In this document: one piece after another, positions 1 to 7,216 of the stretch
Numbering within the stretch: position 1 is the stretch's first letter
Layout: every line of letters begins with the position of its first letter
Source of the DNA: Lachnospiraceae bacterium
Lineage (GTDB): Bacteria > Bacillota > Clostridia > Lachnospirales > Lachnospiraceae
DNA: 32,169 nt
Direction of reading: 5' to 3'
Assembly (NCBI GenBank): GCA_017620375.1
Contig: JAFZQN010000006.1
Span: forward strand, 1 to 32,169
The notes under the pieces: model-generated
Databases searched by the model: none
Seen by the model: the letters and a program-made list of their open reading frames with translations, nothing else
What the model was told of the DNA's origin: nothing
Translations under genes and position numbers: made by a program

Positions 1-104
1 AAATCCGAGCCGCTACATTAACAATAAACCGTGAACTATCAACATTGAGTTGATAACTATAACAACGAAGCAAAGGGAAAATCAGCACTTTGCACAATAA
101 CTTT

Positions 105-470
105 TTACGAAAAATCAGTATGGTGCTGAATAGTTACAAATTTCTTATAAATTATTAAAAGTATAATAGCTAATATAACTACCAAAATCGGCTCCAACGC
201 AATAAGCAGTTCTGTTTTTATATCAGTTGCAATTGCCACCAGTAATATTATAGCAAGTGCAACAATGCAATATACTGCTGTTACAATATATCCGTATTTG
301 ATCCTCTTCTTAAACAGTTCAAACTTTTCTTCATTTTCTTCAGCATTTCCAAGATTTTTAACCTCTGCCTCGGACACTGAGTCAGTCATCTCAATCTTGT
401 TGCCGCATTCAGGGCATTTCTTAGTATAACCGTCAATTATCTTTGAACATTCAGAACACTTATAAAACAT
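105..470 (-). CDS. small zinc-ribbon membrane protein
   Basis: I do not recognise a named family. The 121-residue product starts with a zinc ribbon (C5, C8, C19, C22 as two CxxC-type knuckles), then an acidic linker, then two hydrophobic segments near residues 65-85 and 92-112, so it is probably a membrane protein with its ribbon in the cytoplasm. The ATG at 470 was chosen because AAGGAG lies 7 nt upstream; an in-frame TTG at 488 would place that ribosome site inside the coding region. It is divergent from the radical SAM operon and may share the intergenic control region. A membrane protein in that operon also has a zinc ribbon, so a related role is possible but unproven. Confidence 0.75.
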   Translation of the reverse strand: MFYKCSECSKIIDGYTKKCPECGNKIEMTDSVSEAEVKNLGNAEENEEKFELFKKRIKYGYIVTAVYCIVALAIILLVAIATDIKTELLIALEPILVVILAIILLIIYKKFVTIQHHTDFS

Positions 471-511
471 AATACACTCCTTCCCCAAGGGTAATTACAT
501 TACCTTGAATC

Positions 512-540
512 ATTATACAGTTTCTGATCATATTATACAA
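512..540 (-). promoter_or_regulatory. sigma-A-type promoter of the zinc-ribbon gene
   Basis: Read on minus, TTGTAT (-35, 535-540) and TATAAT (-10, 512-517) are separated by exactly 17 nt, leaving a leader of about 35 nt before ATG 470. An 8-bp inverted repeat (ACTATATT/AATATAGT, 540-561) touches the -35 box and could be an operator. Confidence 0.6.
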
Positions 541-589
541 CTATATTATTAAGAATATAGTAATAAAAGTGCACATTACATACCCTGAT

Positions 590-607
590 TTGCAGACCGG
601 TCTGCAA
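590..607. promoter_or_regulatory. 18-bp perfect palindrome, putative operator
   Basis: TTGCAGACCGGTCTGCAA is a perfect inverted repeat with no spacer in the divergent intergenic region. Its centre lies about 75 nt upstream of the expected start of the radical SAM operon transcript and about 90 nt upstream of that of the zinc-ribbon gene. Such gapless GACCGGTC-centred palindromes resemble TetR-type operators, but no regulator gene is in the window, so the binder is unknown. Confidence 0.5.
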
Positions 608-637
608 TAAAGCCGTCGTATTTTCTCCGAAATCACC

Positions 638-666
638 TTGAAATAACTAAAACGTTTTAATATAAT
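638..666 (+). promoter_or_regulatory. promoter of the radical SAM operon with operator-like spacer
   Basis: TTGAAA (638-643), a 17-nt spacer and TATAAT (661-666) form a near-consensus sigma-A promoter giving a leader of roughly 30 nt. The spacer contains a perfect 12-bp palindrome, TAAAACGTTTTA (648-659), with the central CG typical of LacI/CcpA-family sites. Binding there would block polymerase, so repression is the likely effect. Confidence 0.65.
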
Positions 667-704
667 AATCATATCAGGTAAAACATATACTTATGGAGGT
701 TACT

Positions 705-2087
705 ATGAAGCCCACAAAAAAAGAATATGCATTTGCACTAAAATATTATAATGAGGTACACCATACCACTCTCGATCCGGAGAAGGCAGGTGTGGTAAGG
801 ATCCATCTGATCCCACCCAAATACAGCAAGGATAATATAGAGGCAAGCGTAGCCATCATAAACGGCCAGGATATCGTTCCGGTAAATATCTCCTGGAGCA
901 TACTGCTTACCGCTTTTATAGAAGAAGTAAACAAATACAGCGGAAGGCAGGTAACTGACGAGGATGTTGACACCATCATGGACAATACCTGCAACATAGT
1001 AAGAAAGATATATCCTTTCGTTGGTAAAAAAAGATTTCGTAAGGATATAATCCGCATGATGAATACATTTAAGCAGATCGCATACGGTGAAGAAACAGAA
1101 GAAGCCATCGCTTATATGAATATAGGTGACTACGCTGATCAAATGACCGCTCCTCACAGAATGGACCTTATGATAAGCGCTATGACCAAGGACGGCAAGT
1201 GGCACTGTAACCAGAAATGCGTGCACTGCTATGCCGCCGGTCAAGAATGTTCATCCGAGGAAGAACTTGATACCGATTCATGGAAAAAGATAATAGATAA
1301 ATGCCGCGAGGCAAAGATCCCCCAGATTACCTTTACAGGCGGTGAGCCCACCATGAGGGACGATCTCGTGGAGCTTGTGGACCATGCGCAGTGGTTTGTT
1401 ACCAGGCTTAATACCAACGGTATCAAGTTATCTGAAGAGCTGTGTCAGAAACTTAAAGAGGCATCCCTCGACAGCATGCAGATCACCTTCTATTCATATA
1501 ATGAAGATATCCATAACAAGCTGGTCGGAGCAGCCCATTATAAAGATACAGTAGCCGGTATCGAAAATGCTGTCAAAACCGGTCTTAACTTAAGCATCAA
1601 CACTCCCCTCTGTACTCTTAACAGGGACTATGTTTCCACATTAAAGTTTTTAAAAGAAAAGGGAGTAAGATATGTTACCTGCTCAGGTCTTATAACCACA
1701 GGTAACGCAGCCAGGGAAGAATCTGAGAACCTGCAGCTTACCAATGCAGAAGTCAGAGATATCGTAAAAGAAGCTGCCGAGTACTGTTATGCAAACGATA
1801 TGGATATCAACTTCACATCTCCCGGCTGGATGGATGACAGTTTCTGCAGGGAACTCGGTATATCCACTCCCAACTGCGGAGCCTGCTTAAGTAACATGGC
1901 CATAACTCCGAGCGGTAACGTGGTACCATGTCAGAGCTGGCTTTCAGATAAACCTCTCGGAAATATCTTAAACGATAAATGGGAAGATATCTGGAACAAT
2001 GAGACCTGTAAGGAACGCAGGGACTTTTCCTCCAAGATGCGCGGTGAATGTCCGTTACGTATACTAAAGGGAGGAAAATCCTGTTAA
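705..2087 (+). CDS. radical SAM/SPASM enzyme, putative peptide maturase
   Basis: 460 residues. The radical SAM core carries CxxxCxxC at C168/C172/C175 (C-NQK-C-VH-C), which binds the SAM-cleaving 4Fe-4S cluster, followed by the TGGEPT motif. The C-terminal part is SPASM-like, with cysteines at 391, 394, 409, 435, 449 and 460 and a GNIL..W..IW segment; the last residue is itself Cys. The roughly 165-residue N-terminal extension includes a stretch (about 45-105) whose strand-then-helix pattern could be a PqqD-like peptide recognition domain; that is inference. ATG 705 is used because GGAGGT sits at 695-700, so the upstream in-frame ATG at 693 overlaps the ribosome site. It is cotranscribed with the Cys-Ala repeat protein 34 nt downstream, the obvious candidate substrate. 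SPASM enzymes commonly make sactipeptide or ranthipeptide thioethers or other backbone changes; the actual reaction is unknown. Confidence 0.85.
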   Translation: MKPTKKEYAFALKYYNEVHHTTLDPEKAGVVRIHLIPPKYSKDNIEASVAIINGQDIVPVNISWSILLTAFIEEVNKYSGRQVTDEDVDTIMDNTCNIVRKIYPFVGKKRFRKDIIRMMNTFKQIAYGEETEEAIAYMNIGDYADQMTAPHRMDLMISAMTKDGKWHCNQKCVHCYAAGQECSSEEELDTDSWKKIIDKCREAKIPQITFTGGEPTMRDDLVELVDHAQWFVTRLNTNGIKLSEELCQKLKEASLDSMQITFYSYNEDIHNKLVGAAHYKDTVAGIENAVKTGLNLSINTPLCTLNRDYVSTLKFLKEKGVRYVTCSGLITTGNAAREESENLQLTNAEVRDIVKEAAEYCYANDMDINFTSPGWMDDSFCRELGISTPNCGACLSNMAITPSGNVVPCQSWLSDKPLGNILNDKWEDIWNNETCKERRDFSSKMRGECPLRILKGGKSC

Positions 2088-2121
2088 TCTGCATTCGAAA
2101 CAGAAAGATAAGGTGATGATC

Positions 2122-3384
2122 ATGAAAAAAAGAATACTTAAAAGTGCGGTATACATCTTTATCATGCTGGCTGTACTTCTGTTTACACCTGTATTTATAA
2201 ACAATGTACAGGCAAAGGATCTCGATGCTATACGTGAATATACCATTACAGCCGATATGCAGGATGATGCTACCGTAAGGCTCAGATATCATATCGTCTG
2301 GGAAGTACTTGATTCTACATCCGAAGGCCCACTTACCTGGGTAAAGATAGGTATCCCCAACAACCATGTTCAAGTTACTTCCAACTATTCAAGTAACATT
2401 TCAAGTATATCTTATTACAAAGACAACGGGTATTTTGTAAAGATCATTTTTAAAGACAAGTATTATGCCAAAGATATCGTTACATTTGATTTTGAGATCG
2501 TCCAGGATTACCTTTATGAGGTAAACAAATTAACAGAAGGCGAAACTGTAGTAGGCTTTACCCCCGGATGGTTTAACGATATTCATGTTGATAACATGGT
2601 GCTCAAATGGAACAGCGATAAAGTCGAAAGCTACTCTCCTTCCTGTTTCTTAGAGAGTGACGGATACCTTACCTGGACTCAGCCTCTTGCAAAGGGTGCG
2701 AAATTCACAATTGAACTGACTTACAAGAATGATGCATACGCTTTTGATACAAGCAAAACAATCCAGACATCTTCCTCTACCGGCAGCAGTTTAGTAAAAT
2801 TCATCACCGGAGCAGGTTCATTTCTGATCATGCTGGTAATCCTGTTTGGTATTCCGATCAGTTTATATGCTATTAAGTCCAAGATCGATAATTACAATTA
2901 CAAATCAAGCCTTACACCCAGTCCCACCAAAAAGACCATCAAGAGGACCAAAGTTGTGTATTATCCTCAATGTCCTTCCTGTGGCGCACCTAGAAAAGAA
3001 GGCAAAGAAAAATGCGATTACTGTGGCAGGAGCATGATAAAGAGTGAAGAAGTGCTGGAAGAAAAATCGATCATAGATGAGGATAAAGAAGATTCAATGG
3101 TACAAGACGGAATTAAAAACGGACTGACACGATACGGATCGGATCCCAACACCTATATCAGAGTGGTTGTGACACGTCCTATACCTCATATCACTTCTTC
3201 ATTAGGTTCATCCCGTTCCCGTTCATGGTCTTCCCACTCATCATCATGTGTACACAGCTCGTGTGCCTGTGCTTGTGCATGTGCCTGTGCTTGTGCGGGA
3301 GGCGGAAGGGCCGGCTGTTCGGTCAAGGACTTCTATAATACCGGACTTAAGCTTAGACAGTTACAGTTAAAAAAGAAGAAGTAA
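2122..3384 (+). CDS. membrane protein with zinc ribbon and Cys-Ala repeat tail
   Basis: 420 residues; no family assigned with confidence. Order: signal peptide or N-terminal membrane anchor (about 1-31), a beta-rich presumably extracytoplasmic domain (about 32-220), one membrane segment (about 226-251), a zinc ribbon (C284/C287 and C298/C301), a Ser/Arg-rich stretch, then C376-V-H-S-S, six Cys-Ala dipeptides (381-392), GGGRAG, C399, and a basic Leu/Lys-rich end. The layout recalls DUF2207-type proteins (outer domain, membrane helix, Gly-rich tail). By this topology the cysteine repeat is cytoplasmic, where the radical SAM enzyme encoded just upstream could reach it. ATG 2122 was chosen over GTG 2113 and ATG 2116 because AAGGTG (2110-2115) is correctly spaced only for 2122. 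It may be a modified-protein substrate, or the tail may bind metal. Confidence 0.8.
   Translation: MKKRILKSAVYIFIMLAVLLFTPVFINNVQAKDLDAIREYTITADMQDDATVRLRYHIVWEVLDSTSEGPLTWVKIGIPNNHVQVTSNYSSNISSISYYKDNGYFVKIIFKDKYYAKDIVTFDFEIVQDYLYEVNKLTEGETVVGFTPGWFNDIHVDNMVLKWNSDKVESYSPSCFLESDGYLTWTQPLAKGAKFTIELTYKNDAYAFDTSKTIQTSSSTGSSLVKFITGAGSFLIMLVILFGIPISLYAIKSKIDNYNYKSSLTPSPTKKTIKRTKVVYYPQCPSCGAPRKEGKEKCDYCGRSMIKSEEVLEEKSIIDEDKEDSMVQDGIKNGLTRYGSDPNTYIRVVVTRPIPHITSSLGSSRSRSWSSHSSSCVHSSCACACACACACAGGGRAGCSVKDFYNTGLKLRQLQLKKKK
3262..3297 (+). repeat. six Cys-Ala codon repeats in the membrane protein tail
   Basis: All six Cys codons are TGT, while the Ala codons vary (GCC, GCT, GCA, GCC, GCT, GCG). Varying the synonymous codons argues that the amino-acid pattern is selected and that this is not recent slippage of a DNA microsatellite. 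Confidence 0.85.
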
Positions 3385-3391
3385 AAATTTT

Positions 3392-3424
3392 AAACTCATC
3401 CTGAGTGATCAGGATGAGTTTTTT
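3392..3424. terminator. bidirectional intrinsic terminator
   Basis: A perfect 13-bp stem (3392-3404 with 3409-3421, loop GTGA) lies between the convergent radical SAM operon and the zinc-ribbon/HxxxD cluster. It ends in TTTTTTAT on plus and is preceded by AAATTTTAAA, which gives a T-rich run on minus, so it can stop both. Confidence 0.85.
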
Positions 3425-4091
3425 ATAGATTAAATCTTCTTTCAAGCTCGGCAGCCACTGCCCTGCCCTTAAAAACAAAAGCTCCCACCAGCATGATCGC
3501 ACTGGTTATCGAGCATATGACCCATGCCACGGACATGGATTTATCGATCAGATACATTATTATACACGGTATCAGTCCTATCAGGATACCTGTAAGCAGA
3601 TATGACATAGTGTTTCCGTGTTTATCGATCATAGACAGTACAAAGTTCGCTATGACCATACCTGTTATAACTATCGGTATGATAATCTTAAGTGTTATAT
3701 CCATAAAGCCCAGGAAATAAGCAGTGATAAGAAGCATTATCAAAGACAGGAATACCATCACCGTCATCTTTCTGGCCGACCCCGTACCGGGTCTTAAAGA
3801 CCGCATAAGCCTAAAGTCTATCACCAGTATCCACATGGCAAGCAGCAGACTCCAATGAAGGTCCGGATGCCCTTGCAGACGTACTTTAAACATAAAATCG
3901 AAACCGATGGCTACGATCACTATGATCCATACTATAAAAAGCTGGATCTTATAAAGTAAAGTCCGTTTCTGCATCGCATCAATCTTCGGGAAATATGCTT
4001 TGTCAGCCTCACCGGTCAGCTTGCTCTGGCATAAAGGGCATTTTACAAGGTCTCCGCCGACATTTATTTTACAATAAGGACATTTTTTCAT
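3423..4091 (-). CDS. zinc-ribbon polytopic membrane protein (DUF6320-like)
   Basis: 222 residues. It begins with a zinc ribbon (CPYC ... CPLC, residues 4-21) followed by about six hydrophobic segments between residues 45 and 210. Its start overlaps the stop of the upstream HxxxD acyltransferase gene by ATGA, implying translational coupling. The organisation matches what is annotated as DUF6320 in Firmicutes; I rely on memory of that family and the pairing with an acyltransferase. No enzymatic motif is visible. A role as membrane partner or acyl-substrate handler for the acyltransferase is inferred from position only. Confidence 0.75.
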   Translation of the reverse strand: MKKCPYCKINVGGDLVKCPLCQSKLTGEADKAYFPKIDAMQKRTLLYKIQLFIVWIIVIVAIGFDFMFKVRLQGHPDLHWSLLLAMWILVIDFRLMRSLRPGTGSARKMTVMVFLSLIMLLITAYFLGFMDITLKIIIPIVITGMVIANFVLSMIDKHGNTMSYLLTGILIGLIPCIIMYLIDKSMSVAWVICSITSAIMLVGAFVFKGRAVAAELERRFNL

Positions 4092-5338
4092 TTTATGACC
4101 TCCGTTGCGTAAACCGTGATATCCAAACCCAATGAAGAAAGGCCTCTTACAAAATTCTTAACGACGCTTGTATTCATATATGCCGAAGACACTCCCAAGG
4201 TAAGCTCATCCTTATATCCGAACATGGTAGAAAACAGAGTGTTGGTACTGCAGAACCCGCTGTAGTTTCCGATATACTCTCCTACTTCTTTCGGAGGCCT
4301 TTGAACTCCCATATTGGAAAATACCATGGATACCTTTTTATTCGATCTCTTGGTAAAATGCCTTACCACAAGCTGTTTTATTGCTAACGGTACAGCCCGG
4401 ACAGGAGCCACAGACTCCATGGTCTCAAAGCTGTCCATCTGTTTCTTTATATTTTCTTCCGAAAGCTTTTCCTTTAGAGCCGCATCGTATTCCCTTGCCA
4501 GTTCCTCAAGCGTAATATCCTTATCAAATACATGCGTGATATTGACACTGTTAAAGAAGTTTCTCGAAGTCTTTGACGGATAATAGTTTCTTAAGTTAAC
4601 AGGCATCGATATCGTAACAGGAGTATTATTCTTTCTCGGCGGCATCTCGTCGCGTATCGCCATCATCCACATAGCTCCGAGATAACTTGTTATGGAGATG
4701 TTCAGTTCCTTCGCCTTCTGCTTTATCTGATCGGTTGGCATATGTATCTCATAAAACTGAAGCTGGTCAAACGGAAACTTTATCCCTCCGGGATGATAAG
4801 CCTTATCTTTCGGAGTATTCTTTGATAAACCTCTGTTACCGTAAAACTGCCTGTAACTGTCCTGACTCAAATCCCCTGCCGATGCACCCGAATGTATGGT
4901 CACTTCACTGAAATTACCTGGATACTTAAGCTTAAGGTATGCCAGTACTATAATATTCAAAAATTCAATAGCGCCCGTACCGTCTGCTATGGCATGGAAC
5001 ATTTCCAGGTTGATCCTGTTATTAAAATATGTTACCTGATAATGCAGCATGGTCTTAGCCGGTACATACAAAAGAGGACATATCCTGTCCTGCTCTTCCG
5101 TTACCTTCGGCTCAAGATCGGTATCCTCCATATAATGCCAGAAAATACCCCTTCTTATTCGCACCTGTACCTGCGGTCTGTCCTGTATAGCGGAAAGTAC
5201 GGCTTCCTGAAGCAGTTCGGGATCGATATTCTCTTTTAATGTACAACTAAGCCTGAAAGCTCTGGTATCCCTTTTAGATACGGTAGCCAGAAATATTTTT
5301 GCCACATTATCTATCTTATACCAATTTTCACTGCCCAT
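4088..5338 (-). CDS. HxxxD acyltransferase (alcohol acetyltransferase/condensation-like)
   Basis: 416 residues, the normal size for the condensation-domain/BAHD/PapA-type superfamily. The catalytic HxxxD motif is clear (H115-A-I-A-D119, followed by GTGA). These enzymes move an acyl group from a CoA or carrier thioester to a hydroxyl or amine. No carrier or adenylation domain is attached, so it is a stand-alone transferase. ATG 5338 is preferred over GTG 5344 because GAGG lies 5 nt upstream of the ATG. It sits 11 nt after the hydrolase gene and is coupled to the DUF6320-like gene by a 4-nt overlap. The acceptor is unknown; the neighbouring hydrolase could remove the same acyl group. Confidence 0.8.
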   Translation of the reverse strand: MGSENWYKIDNVAKIFLATVSKRDTRAFRLSCTLKENIDPELLQEAVLSAIQDRPQVQVRIRRGIFWHYMEDTDLEPKVTEEQDRICPLLYVPAKTMLHYQVTYFNNRINLEMFHAIADGTGAIEFLNIIVLAYLKLKYPGNFSEVTIHSGASAGDLSQDSYRQFYGNRGLSKNTPKDKAYHPGGIKFPFDQLQFYEIHMPTDQIKQKAKELNISITSYLGAMWMMAIRDEMPPRKNNTPVTISMPVNLRNYYPSKTSRNFFNSVNITHVFDKDITLEELAREYDAALKEKLSEENIKKQMDSFETMESVAPVRAVPLAIKQLVVRHFTKRSNKKVSMVFSNMGVQRPPKEVGEYIGNYSGFCSTNTLFSTMFGYKDELTLGVSSAYMNTSVVKNFVRGLSSLGLDITVYATEVIK

Positions 5339-5349
5339 GGTCACCTCGT

Positions 5350-6303
5350 TTAAGGTTTATTGTATAACAAACCGCTTACATGTTTAGAAAGCCTCTTCAT
5401 TGCACTGCGTGCCTGCGGTATCGGAAACAGCTGATATACATGCCAGCCGCTTTTTTCTATATCAAGGATAACTGTTCCTCCCGATTTTTCGATCCTGTCT
5501 TTAAGCTTTCTGCTGTCATCCAGCAGGATCTCATTTTTGCCTGCCATTATATATACGGGCGGGAATCCGGACAGATCTCCGTTAACCGGACTAAAAGCCG
5601 GGTCCGAAAGTTCACCCTGATCGTTTACATACACTTTTGCCGCACTCAGCACATATTTTCTCGTAAGGATCGGATCGATCTCAAAATTAGTCTCATAAGA
5701 GTGGTTAGAACATGTCATATCGGTCCAAGGACTAAAAAGCAATAACCCCTTAGGAAGTGCACTGTCTAAAGCTTTCAGCTTCTGTACCAGGCACAGGGCC
5801 AGATTTCCTCCGGCGGAATCCCCGGCCACGATGATATGATCCGGATCGTAACCCTCGCCGGTCAAGTGATCCCAGAGCGTTATGCAGTCATCAAGTGCTG
5901 CCGGATACGGATGTTCGGGAGCCAGTCGATAATCAAACGTGACCACCTTTAACCCGGTAAACAGTGCCATCTTACCGCCAAGTATCCTTGCGTAATTTAA
6001 GCCTCCGCAGTTATATCCGCCTCCGTGTGCATAGAGAATGATATATTCGGGATTATGTGCTATCTCCGGTGTGATAGCTTCACAGTTTATGTCACCCACA
6101 CAGAATTCATCCACAGTTACATCATCTTTCGGAGCCGCCATCTGTCCGAGTCTTTCAATAAACCTGCGGTGTTTTTGCAGTTCTTCTGCATTCAGGCTCT
6201 TACCGAACACAAAGTTTATCTTTTTTAACACCTTCATGAGCGGATCGTTCATATGACCGAACAGGCTGTGCTTTATATTCTGTAACTGTTCCTTCTTCTC
6301 CAT
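5350..6303 (-). CDS. alpha/beta hydrolase, hormone-sensitive-lipase family
   Basis: 317 residues. HGGG at 93-96 forms the oxyanion hole, GDSAGG places the nucleophile at S163, and the acid and base are likely D262 (ILLDDS) and H288 (GWHVY), the standard HSL (family IV) arrangement. No signal peptide, so a cytoplasmic esterase or deacetylase. The start ATG has GAGG about 8 nt upstream. It is 19 nt downstream of the U32-like gene and 11 nt upstream of the acyltransferase gene, pointing to one operon. The substrate may be an acylated sugar or lipid made or released by neighbouring enzymes; this is inference. Confidence 0.88.
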   Translation of the reverse strand: MEKKEQLQNIKHSLFGHMNDPLMKVLKKINFVFGKSLNAEELQKHRRFIERLGQMAAPKDDVTVDEFCVGDINCEAITPEIAHNPEYIILYAHGGGYNCGGLNYARILGGKMALFTGLKVVTFDYRLAPEHPYPAALDDCITLWDHLTGEGYDPDHIIVAGDSAGGNLALCLVQKLKALDSALPKGLLLFSPWTDMTCSNHSYETNFEIDPILTRKYVLSAAKVYVNDQGELSDPAFSPVNGDLSGFPPVYIMAGKNEILLDDSRKLKDRIEKSGGTVILDIEKSGWHVYQLFPIPQARSAMKRLSKHVSGLLYNKP

Positions 6304-6322
6304 GTTTTAACCTCGTAAAATA

Positions 6323-7186
6323 TTATAACTTATACAGGCTCTGATAGATAAACATCCTTATCTTATCCCTGTACTCGGGCTTAACCAGGTAGTATACAAA
6401 ACTCTCGATGACATTACGCGGCGCATGTGCACGCCCGTCCACCTTAAAATGCTTAAAGCCGGCATCTTTATACTTTCCGTACAAAAGATCTGTAGTGATA
6501 AACGACTTATTCTCCATCAGAGTATAGAAGTTTCTCGCTGTATATTTACAATCCGGGAAAACAAGTTCTGTGTAATTAAGCTGAGCCTTGCCTATAGCAG
6601 TATAATGTGCCTGACGGTTAGGGCAGTTATCCCTGCAGTAATGGTTGACCAACACCTCTATCTTATCCTTAGGCTCCAAGTTAAACAACAGATCGGTATT
6701 ATTGAGTGAAGAATCTGTAACTACCAGGAAATAATCCTTATTAAGCTCTGCGTTTATCGCATCCACATCCATTAAACATTTTGTGGTTGAGGAAATGATC
6801 TTAAATCCGGGATAATTAGCCCTTACGTAATCCTCCAAAGCCTTGGTGTTTACTATTACTTCATTCATTCCGTTCTGGGATATCTCAAGGATCATGTTAC
6901 AGTAACGGTCATTCACATACTGCTCCTCGATAAAAGGATTGGTGAAGGTATATCTTACTGCTATACCTCTGTCATTATACTCCTTTATCATCTTCTCCAT
7001 GGCTTCTCTGTGCTCGATTCCCCAGATAACTCTGCCGCCGTTCCATATAGCCCCGGGGAACGAACCGTAAGCTGCACCTATCCTTATATCGTCGTAAAAA
7101 TTGTCCGGATAGTGCTTTAACAGGTCTGCCATAAGGCATATAAGATTGGCGTTGTTGTAAAAATCAGGTAAATAAAAGTTTAACAT
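6323..7186 (-). CDS. U32-like (peptidase U32/UbiV-type) TIM-barrel protein
   Basis: 287 residues. The C-terminal half carries the pattern typical of U32-family proteins: an N-H-Y-C184-x3-C188-P segment, C213 in FPDC, and GFKHFKVDGR near 243-252, corresponding to the family's FKIEGR region. C137 could be a fourth ligand. In UbiU/UbiV and RlhA relatives such cysteines hold a 4Fe-4S cluster or act in hydroxylation of RNA or quinone precursors; most homologues are not proven peptidases. GAGGATGAG precedes the start. It lies in the GH2-to-acyltransferase operon, and why a U32-like protein belongs there is unclear. Confidence 0.65.
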   Translation of the reverse strand: MLNFYLPDFYNNANLICLMADLLKHYPDNFYDDIRIGAAYGSFPGAIWNGGRVIWGIEHREAMEKMIKEYNDRGIAVRYTFTNPFIEEQYVNDRYCNMILEISQNGMNEVIVNTKALEDYVRANYPGFKIISSTTKCLMDVDAINAELNKDYFLVVTDSSLNNTDLLFNLEPKDKIEVLVNHYCRDNCPNRQAHYTAIGKAQLNYTELVFPDCKYTARNFYTLMENKSFITTDLLYGKYKDAGFKHFKVDGRAHAPRNVIESFVYYLVKPEYRDKIRMFIYQSLYKL

Positions 7187-7216
7187 GTCTCATCCTCGCT
7201 TAAAAAAATAGTTACT

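Noticed and set aside
37..55. Inverted repeat TATCAAC/GTTGATA downstream of the zinc-ribbon gene
   Set aside because: Only 7 bp, AT-rich and without a T-tract, so not supportable as a terminator or operator.
738..1244. 168-codon open frame antisense to the radical SAM gene
   Set aside because: It lies wholly inside a well-supported gene with clear motifs and has no recognisable product.
3392..3421. CATCCTGAG in the terminator resembles the GIY-YIG inverted repeat
   Set aside because: The shared part is about nine bases and the rest of the hairpin differs; it is a plain terminator stem.
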